The translations under genes and the position numbers were made by a program. The notes beneath the pieces were generated by a model. It was not told where the DNA came from, made no database searches, and saw nothing but the letters and a program-made list of their open reading frames with translations. This document shows positions 59,307-64,000 of a stretch of 64,000 bases of DNA, one piece after another. Source of the stretch: Sinomonas atrocyanea (GTDB lineage: Bacteria; Actinomycetota; Actinomycetes; Actinomycetales; Micrococcaceae). The first letter of the stretch is position 1. The number at the start of each line of letters is the position of its first letter. The DNA is taken from contig NZ_CP014518.1 of assembly GCF_001577305.1 (NCBI RefSeq), forward strand, positions 3,410,001-3,474,000, given 5' to 3'.

Positions 59307-59432
59307 TGCGGCCCCTCCCGTGGGTCGATGCGGCTCCTGAAGCGCGAGTCTAGGCCGCCGCGGACGGAGCAGCGATTCGGCGGACGCGCCGACCCTACCC
59401 ATCAGATGTGACGTGGGCTATATTCAGGGGTG

Positions 59433-59462
59433 TTGCGAATCACATAGTGGTTTGCGAACCAC
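59433..59462. promoter_or_regulatory. Candidate IclR operator before the MFS gene
   Basis: TTGCGAATCAC (59433-59443) and TTGCGAACCAC (59452-59462) are direct repeats 19 nt apart. The second lies within a palindrome GTGGTTTGCGAACCAC (59447-59462). A TATATT at 59419-59424 is a possible -10. The site is in the divergent gap between the IclR and MFS genes. Confidence 0.55.
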
Positions 59463-59524
59463 TTAGTAGGCCCGAGGACATCGCCCCGACGGCCCGCCCC
59501 GACGGCCTTCCCAAGGAGAGAACC

Positions 59525-60925
59525 ATGGCTTCACTGCCTTCGACGAGCGCGATGACGAGCAGCAGGATCAGCGACCACCTGGACCGCCTGCCCATCGGCC
59601 GGGTCCACTGGAAGGTCGTCGTGGCCGTCGGCCTCGGGCTCTTCTTCGACATGTACGAGGTGTTCCTCTCCGGGTCGATGAGCGTGGCCCTCGGCAAGGA
59701 CTTCCGGCTCTCGGGGGTCGAGCTCAAGCTGCTGCTGGCCTCGGCGTTCCTCGGCATGTTCCTCGGCGCTGCCTTCCTCGGCCGCCTCGCCGACCGCCTG
59801 GGGCGCCGGCGCGCCTTCCTGTTCAACCTCGTCTGGTACTCCGTCTGGTCCCTCATCGGGGCCTTCTCCCCGAATGCAGTCTTCCTCGTGTTCGCGCGCT
59901 TCATGGCGGGCATCGGCGTGGGCGCGGAGTACCCGGTCGCGGACGCCTACCTCTCCGACGTCCTGCCCAAGGACAAGCGCGGCCGGATGGCGACCTGGGC
60001 GTACACGAGCTCCTTCGTCGCCGTCCCCGTGGTCGGCTTCCTCGCCCTGTGGCTCAACACGGCTCCCCTGGCCGGGATCTCCGGCTGGCGCTGGCTGCTC
60101 GGCCTCGGCGGCATCGGCGCCGTCGTCGTGCTCTTCCTGCGCCGGTCCCTGCCCGAGTCCCCGCGGTGGCTCAACAGCGTGGGCCGCACCCAGGAGGCTG
60201 CCCAGGCCCTCGAGGTGTTCGCCCGCGGGGCCGGCACCAGCATCAGCGAGCTCGAGAAGGCTGCTCCGCCCCAGGCTGAGGCCGGCTCCCGCCGCGGCAC
60301 CGACCAGGACGAGCGCCGGAGCCTCACCCGCCTCATGAAGGCCCCCTACCGGAACCGCCTGACCATGCTCGTGATCTTCCACCTGTTCCAGACCTTCGGC
60401 TACTACGGCTTCGGGACCCTCGCCGCCCTCGTCCTGGTGGCGAGCGGGCACAGCGTCACGAGTTCGCTGCTCTTCACCGCGCTCTCGTTCCTCGGGTACC
60501 CGATCGGCTCGCTCATCTCCACCCCGCTCGTGGCGAAGTTCGAGCGCAAGTACCTGCTCATCGCCTCGATCCTCGCGCTCGGGGTGAGCGGCGTCGGGTT
60601 CGCCGTGTCCGGCAACGACGTCCTCATCGTGGCCTTCGGCTTCCTGACCACCATGATCAGCAACGTCTTCTCGAACGTCTTCCACATCTACCAGGCGGAG
60701 ATCTTCCCCACCGCCCTCCGCGCTACCGCTGTGGGGTGGACCTACTCCCTCTCCAGGCTCTCGAGCGGTGCCCTCCCCTTCGTCCTGCTCCCGGTGCTCG
60801 ACAGCTTCGGCGCGCTCGCGATGTTCGGCGTCGTCGCCGTCGCGCTCCTGATCATCGCCACGGCGGTCGCCGTGTTCGGGCCGCTCACCACCCGGCGCAG
60901 CCTCGCCGAGATCAACCCGGTCTAG
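59525..60925 (+). CDS. MFS transporter, metabolite:proton symporter type
   Basis: Carrier of 466 residues with 12 hydrophobic segments. FFDMYEVFLSG in the first segment and motif A RLADRLGRRRAF resemble the aromatic/organic-acid:proton and sugar-porter branches. A central charged loop lies at about 225-265. The ATG at 59525 has AAGGAGAG upstream; the longer frame lacks support. It probably imports the carboxylic acid handled by the CaiB-lyase operon. Its stop overlaps that of the convergent gene. Confidence 0.85.
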   Translation: MASLPSTSAMTSSRISDHLDRLPIGRVHWKVVVAVGLGLFFDMYEVFLSGSMSVALGKDFRLSGVELKLLLASAFLGMFLGAAFLGRLADRLGRRRAFLFNLVWYSVWSLIGAFSPNAVFLVFARFMAGIGVGAEYPVADAYLSDVLPKDKRGRMATWAYTSSFVAVPVVGFLALWLNTAPLAGISGWRWLLGLGGIGAVVVLFLRRSLPESPRWLNSVGRTQEAAQALEVFARGAGTSISELEKAAPPQAEAGSRRGTDQDERRSLTRLMKAPYRNRLTMLVIFHLFQTFGYYGFGTLAALVLVASGHSVTSSLLFTALSFLGYPIGSLISTPLVAKFERKYLLIASILALGVSGVGFAVSGNDVLIVAFGFLTTMISNVFSNVFHIYQAEIFPTALRATAVGWTYSLSRLSSGALPFVLLPVLDSFGALAMFGVVAVALLIIATAVAVFGPLTTRRSLAEINPV

Positions 60926-62394
60926 CTGGACACGGCCCCGACGCCCCCGGCCCCCTGGGCCCAGCCGAGCGCGGATCCCCCATAGGGCAGGGGGCCGTTC
61001 GGGTACTCGAGCTGGGTGCCGCCCAGGACCAGTGGCGGCGGAACGAACTCCAGCACACCGTAGGCGCTGTGGGCCTGCCGCGTCTCCACCGGGAGGCCCA
61101 CGGCCTGTGCGGGCGCGGCCGGCCGGTCGGCCCGGAGCAGCTCCTCCGCCGTCGCGGCCAGGCTCAGGCGCGCGGTGCCGGCGATCCCCCGGCCGCGCGC
61201 CGCGAGCAGGGCCACGGCAGCGGCGGCCATGCCCATCCCGGTCGCGTGGTCGAGCGCCTGGACCGGCAGCGCGCCCGGCCGCCACGCGCCGTCGTCCGGC
61301 CGGCTGCCCGGGCCGCCGCACAGGTGCGCGACCCCGCACGCGGCCTGGACGATGCTGTCGAAGCCGCGCGCGTCGGCCCAGGGGCTATCCCAGCCCCACG
61401 CGTTGAGGGTCACCACGGCCAGGTGCGCGAATGACTCCCGGAGGGCCGCGGCGTCGAGTCCGAACCGCGCGAGGGCGCCCTGCCGGTAGCCGAGGAAGAC
61501 CACGTCCGCCGCGGCGGCGAGGTCACGGATGCGGCCGAGCTGGAAGGGATCGCGCAGGTCGACGACCGCGCTGCGCTTGGCGAAGCCCGTGTCGAGGTGG
61601 GCGTCGAGCAGCTCGGGGTGCTGCGGCGGGTCGATGCGCAGCACGTCGGCGCCGAGCGCGCCGAGGAGCCGGGTGGCGCTCGGGCCCGCGATGACGCGGG
61701 TGAGGTCGAGGACCCGGACGCCCGCGAGCGGCAGGCCGCCCGGCTCCGCCGCGGGCGGACGGCGGCCGGCGGCGTCCTCGAGCGACCACCGGATCCAGGG
61801 CTCGACTGCCGCAGCACGCCCCGGCGGGGATTCCTGCCATTCCTGCCGCGTCCGCACCGCCGCGGCCACTCCCCCGGCGCCCCGCACCGCCTCCTCGACC
61901 TCGTGCGCCGTGCGCTCGAGCACGGCGCCGTCGAGCTGCTCGGGATCCTCGAGCCCGAGCGCCTCCAGCAGCCGCCGGGCATGGTGCGGATAGTTCGCGT
62001 GCAGCCGCACCCACCCGTCGCGGGCGCGGCGGAACCCGGACATCGGCGCCCAGATGTCCGGCGGCGTGCCGTCCACGCGCAGGTGCCGGATCGAGTCGAA
62101 GGAGGCCGCGGCGAGCGCGGACGACGTCGTCACGCGCCGTCCGCTCGCGGCGGCGCCTCCGGCCTCGGCGTCGGCAGCGGCCAACGCGTCGAGGGCCGCG
62201 ATGAGCGCGCCGAGCGACCCGAGCGCGAGGCCTTCGACGTCCAGCGCCCCGGCCCACCACCAGCGCGGGCCGGACCACCATCCGTCGGTGTCCGGGACGG
62301 CGCCCGTCGCGGGGGCGAGGTGGCGGCGCAGGGCGAGCAGGCCGCCGCCTTCGGGGGCGGTCCCCGTCTCGGGGGCGGAACCCGTCTCGCTCAT
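60922..62394 (-). CDS. CaiB-like CoA-transferase with rearranged domain order
   Basis: A 490-residue protein. Residues 223-360 hold the usual start of a CaiB protein (LAGVRVLDLTRVIAGPSATR) and a catalytic-type Asp D346 in GFDSIVQAACG. Residues 90-205 (MSGFRRARDGWVRLHANYPHH and GGVAAAVRTRQEW) look like the C-terminal part of CaiB proteins, placed here before it. The substrate is unknown. ATG at 62394 overlaps the amidotransferase stop in ATGA. It ends in a CTAG shared with the MFS stop. Confidence 0.72.
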   Translation of the reverse strand: MSETGSAPETGTAPEGGGLLALRRHLAPATGAVPDTDGWWSGPRWWWAGALDVEGLALGSLGALIAALDALAAADAEAGGAAASGRRVTTSSALAAASFDSIRHLRVDGTPPDIWAPMSGFRRARDGWVRLHANYPHHARRLLEALGLEDPEQLDGAVLERTAHEVEEAVRGAGGVAAAVRTRQEWQESPPGRAAAVEPWIRWSLEDAAGRRPPAAEPGGLPLAGVRVLDLTRVIAGPSATRLLGALGADVLRIDPPQHPELLDAHLDTGFAKRSAVVDLRDPFQLGRIRDLAAAADVVFLGYRQGALARFGLDAAALRESFAHLAVVTLNAWGWDSPWADARGFDSIVQAACGVAHLCGGPGSRPDDGAWRPGALPVQALDHATGMGMAAAAVALLAARGRGIAGTARLSLAATAEELLRADRPAAPAQAVGLPVETRQAHSAYGVLEFVPPPLVLGGTQLEYPNGPLPYGGSALGWAQGAGGVGAVSS

Positions 62395-63263
62395 CGGGGC
62401 CTCCCCTCGCGCTGCGACGCGGCTGCGGCGGGGCTGAGATCGTCCACCGAGAGCCTCCTCGTGGGCTGGTCCGGGAACGGGAAGCTGCAGGAGACGGCGA
62501 GGTCGCTGCCGACGTGCAGGAGCGTGCCGGGGTCGATCATGCGCCAGCGGGGATCGTCCGTCATCGGCTCGGTGGCCACGAGCACGTGGTCGCCGAGGTC
62601 CTCGGCGCGGGCGGAGATGCGGGCGCTGCGGGCATGGAGCCGGCGGGCGCGGCCCGGGGCCCGGGTGCGGTCCTCGAGGACGTGCAGCTCGTGGGTGTCC
62701 GGGTAGCGCACAGCCCAGAGGTCCGTGGCCGTGGTGATGATGCAGTTGAGGCTCAGGACGGGCACGTTCTCCGCCAGCCACGTCACGGCGGCCGCGATGC
62801 CGGCGCCAACGTCCCCGGCCGCGCCGCGGGTCTCGGCCGTGATGAGGGCGAACAGGCGTTCGCTGTCCGTCTGCCCCTGCACGAGCGCCCGGGTGCCCAC
62901 GTCCTCAAGCCTGCGGTCGAGGGCGGCGACGTCGGCGAAGGCGCCGTTGTGCGCGAAGAGCCTGCCGTCCTGCTCGAACGGATGCGTATTCACGTAGGTG
63001 TGGGCTCCGAGGCTCGCGTAGCGCACGTGGGCGAGGAACGTGGTGCTCTCGAGCCGCCGGGCCTCCCGGGCGAACGCCCGGTCCTCCCAGGCGGCGATCG
63101 GCTGCTTGTCCACCCTGGGCCGGCCGTGGCTGGTGAACGTGCCGATCCCGGTGCCGTCCGGCTCGCGCAGGCTCTGGACCTTGAGGCTGTCCGGGGCGTC
63201 CAGGAGCCAGAAGGTCGCCGCGACCGGGCTGCGGCCCGCATGCAGTCCGAACAGCCGGCACAC
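62391..63263 (-). CDS. Class II glutamine amidotransferase (EgtC/YafJ-like)
   Basis: Ntn-hydrolase-fold protein of 290 residues. The GTG at 63263 puts Cys at position 2 (CRLFGLHAGR), which becomes the nucleophile after Met removal, and GGAGG lies 4 nt upstream. FLAHVRYASLG, THPFEQDGRLFAHNG and TDSERLF are family blocks. It releases ammonia from glutamine or hydrolyses a gamma-glutamyl amide; the ergothioneine enzyme EgtC is a relative, but no egt genes are near. Coupled to the rearranged CaiB gene. Confidence 0.85.
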   Translation of the reverse strand: MCRLFGLHAGRSPVAATFWLLDAPDSLKVQSLREPDGTGIGTFTSHGRPRVDKQPIAAWEDRAFAREARRLESTTFLAHVRYASLGAHTYVNTHPFEQDGRLFAHNGAFADVAALDRRLEDVGTRALVQGQTDSERLFALITAETRGAAGDVGAGIAAAVTWLAENVPVLSLNCIITTATDLWAVRYPDTHELHVLEDRTRAPGRARRLHARSARISARAEDLGDHVLVATEPMTDDPRWRMIDPGTLLHVGSDLAVSCSFPFPDQPTRRLSVDDLSPAAAASQREGRPR

Positions 63264-63326
63264 GCTTCCTCCATCGGGGACGCCCATCCTCAGTGCACAC
63301 GGTACCGCGCCCCGCCCCGGACGCAA

Positions 63327-63357
63327 CGGTGGGCCGGGTACGGAACCCGGCCCACCG
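63327..63357 (-). terminator. VOC gene terminator
   Basis: CGGTGGGCCGGGT (63327-63339) pairs perfectly with 63345-63357 around a 5-nt loop. It begins 24 nt after the VOC stop on the minus strand. The adjacent GCCGTCGTGCGC recurs beside hairpins at 21.3 and 40.6 kb. Confidence 0.75.
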
Positions 63358-63380
63358 CCGTCGTGCGCTGCAGCAGCGCG

Positions 63381-63785
63381 CTACATGTTGTACTCGACCG
63401 TCCCGCCCTCGTGCAGGCAGAGGATGTTCCCATCCGGATCCGCGAACCAGCAGGCGCGCTCGCCGGCCACGGAGTAGATGTGGTGCTCGTCCGTTGTGAG
63501 GTTGGGGAGGTCGTAGTCCTCGAAGTGCACGCCGTGCCCCTCGAGTTCCGCCATGGAGCCCTCGAGGTCGTCGACCTCGAACGTCAGGGCGGTGTGGCCC
63601 GTGTGGACGGCGTTGGCGTCCACCATCAGGCCCAGCGATGCGGATCCGTCCAGACCGAGGATCATCATCCCGGTCGGGTCCTTGCCGCGGACAGGGAGCC
63701 CCAGCGCTCCCTCGTAGAAGTCCTTCGCGCGAGCCTCGTCGGCCACGGTCAGGATAGTGGTTGCCGGTCGTGTCGCCAGCGTCAT
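63381..63785 (-). CDS. VOC-family (glyoxalase/bleomycin-resistance fold) protein
   Basis: A 134-residue single-domain VOC protein. The paired beta-alpha-beta units run from RPATTILTVADEARAKDFYEG to a closing ADPDGNILCLHE that supplies the last metal-ligand Glu. HTALTFEVDDLEGSMAEL marks the second unit. The specific reaction is unknown. ATG with GGAGGTG upstream. It stands alone, with its own terminator. Confidence 0.8.
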   Translation of the reverse strand: MTLATRPATTILTVADEARAKDFYEGALGLPVRGKDPTGMMILGLDGSASLGLMVDANAVHTGHTALTFEVDDLEGSMAELEGHGVHFEDYDLPNLTTDEHHIYSVAGERACWFADPDGNILCLHEGGTVEYNM

Positions 63786-63864
63786 GGCACACCTCCACGA
63801 GGGGAACTGACGCGCCCAGTTTAAGCCCGGAGGGCGGGGTGCGCACCCCGCCCTCCGCGACGGA

Positions 63865-64000
63865 TCAGGCCTTCCTCGGCCACTCCTTCTCGACCAGGGT
63901 GAGCACGTCGTAGTTCGCGATCAGCTCGTTGTCCTGGTTGGTCAGGACGGCGTCCCAGCGGACCTCGCCGTACTCGTCCGTGACGCGCGGGGTGATCTGC
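63865..64000 (-). CDS. C-terminal end of a PaaZ/MaoC-type hydratase (cut by window edge)
   Basis: The last 45 codons of a minus-strand gene. The peptide contains EYGEVRWDAVLTNQDNE and NYDVLTLVEKEW, resembling the C-terminal hotdog/MaoC domain of PaaZ-type ring-cleavage enzymes (VxWxVEVxNQ then YxILTLV). A stand-alone MaoC dehydratase would look alike. If PaaZ, it completes the phenylacetate pathway seen at 24-28 and 40-42 kb. Confidence 0.55.
   Translation of the reverse strand, partial: QITPRVTDEYGEVRWDAVLTNQDNELIANYDVLTLVEKEWPRKA

Noticed and set aside
1..64000. tRNA, rRNA, prophage or insertion sequence
   Set aside because: No cloverleaf-like segment, rRNA stretch, transposase, integrase or phage gene was recognised; a tRNA search tool would be decisive.

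Overview
This 64 kb window is one contiguous stretch of chromosome from a high-GC actinobacterium. The gene content (menaquinone genes with MenJ, Actinobacteria-style paa genes, Bkd-type oxo-acid dehydrogenase, LCP protein and BY-kinase) and protein resemblance suggest the Micrococcaceae (Arthrobacter/Sinomonas-like); that assignment is inference. I saw no rRNA, tRNA, CRISPR array, phage, integrase or insertion sequence. Genes are dense, and many neighbours overlap by ATGA or GTGA.

Layout. 1-11 kb: menaquinone genes (polyprenyl synthase end, menJ, menG, menF, menD, menC), interrupted by a sugar-alcohol-type dehydrogenase and a polar amino-acid ABC transporter. 11-16.7 kb: M50-like membrane protease, PAP2 phosphatase, MFS carrier, MinD-like ATPase with a Pro-rich tail, metallo-beta-lactamase-fold hydrolase. 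16.7-21.1 kb: branched-chain 2-oxo acid dehydrogenase operon (E1alpha, E1beta, E2) with a divergent Lrp/AsnC regulator. 21.4-23.8 kb: glutamate decarboxylase and an anchored secreted protein. 24-28.8 kb: phenylacetyl-CoA epoxidase operon paaABCDE plus an enoyl-CoA hydratase. 28.9-32.5 kb: LCP protein, low-molecular-weight tyrosine phosphatase and Wzc-like BY-kinase. 32.6-36.4 kb: oligopeptidase B and an asparagine-type permease. 36.6-39.9 kb: pta-ackA. 40-42.7 kb: paaI, paaK and a TetR regulator. 42.9-46.8 kb: secreted phosphoesterase, DUF427 protein, sugar-dehydrogenase lipoprotein. 47-51.2 kb: TetR, mannitol PTS and mannitol-1-phosphate dehydrogenase. 51.2-55.1 kb: broken GrpB gene, lactonase-like propeller, CtpE-like P-type ATPase. 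55.1-60.9 kb: CaiB CoA-transferase, HMG-CoA lyase and 2-hydroxyacid dehydrogenase, with an IclR regulator and an MFS carrier. 61-64 kb: rearranged CaiB-like protein, class II glutamine amidotransferase, VOC protein, and the end of a PaaZ/MaoC-type gene.

How the parts work together. The two paa groups form one pathway: PaaK activates phenylacetate, PaaABCE (with PaaD) epoxidises the CoA ester, the hydratase and the PaaZ-like gene process the ring, and PaaI rescues dead-end thioesters. Their two promoters carry the same palindrome-like site, which suits control by one TetR protein. Bkd, HMG-CoA lyase and Pta-AckA link acyl-CoA breakdown to acetate overflow.

The most unusual feature is non-coding. 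Six intergenic regions, five of them between convergent genes, hold mirror arrays: tandem units with an exact period of 14, 22 or 32 nt, a centre that is sometimes a strong hairpin, then the same unit repeated in inverted orientation.
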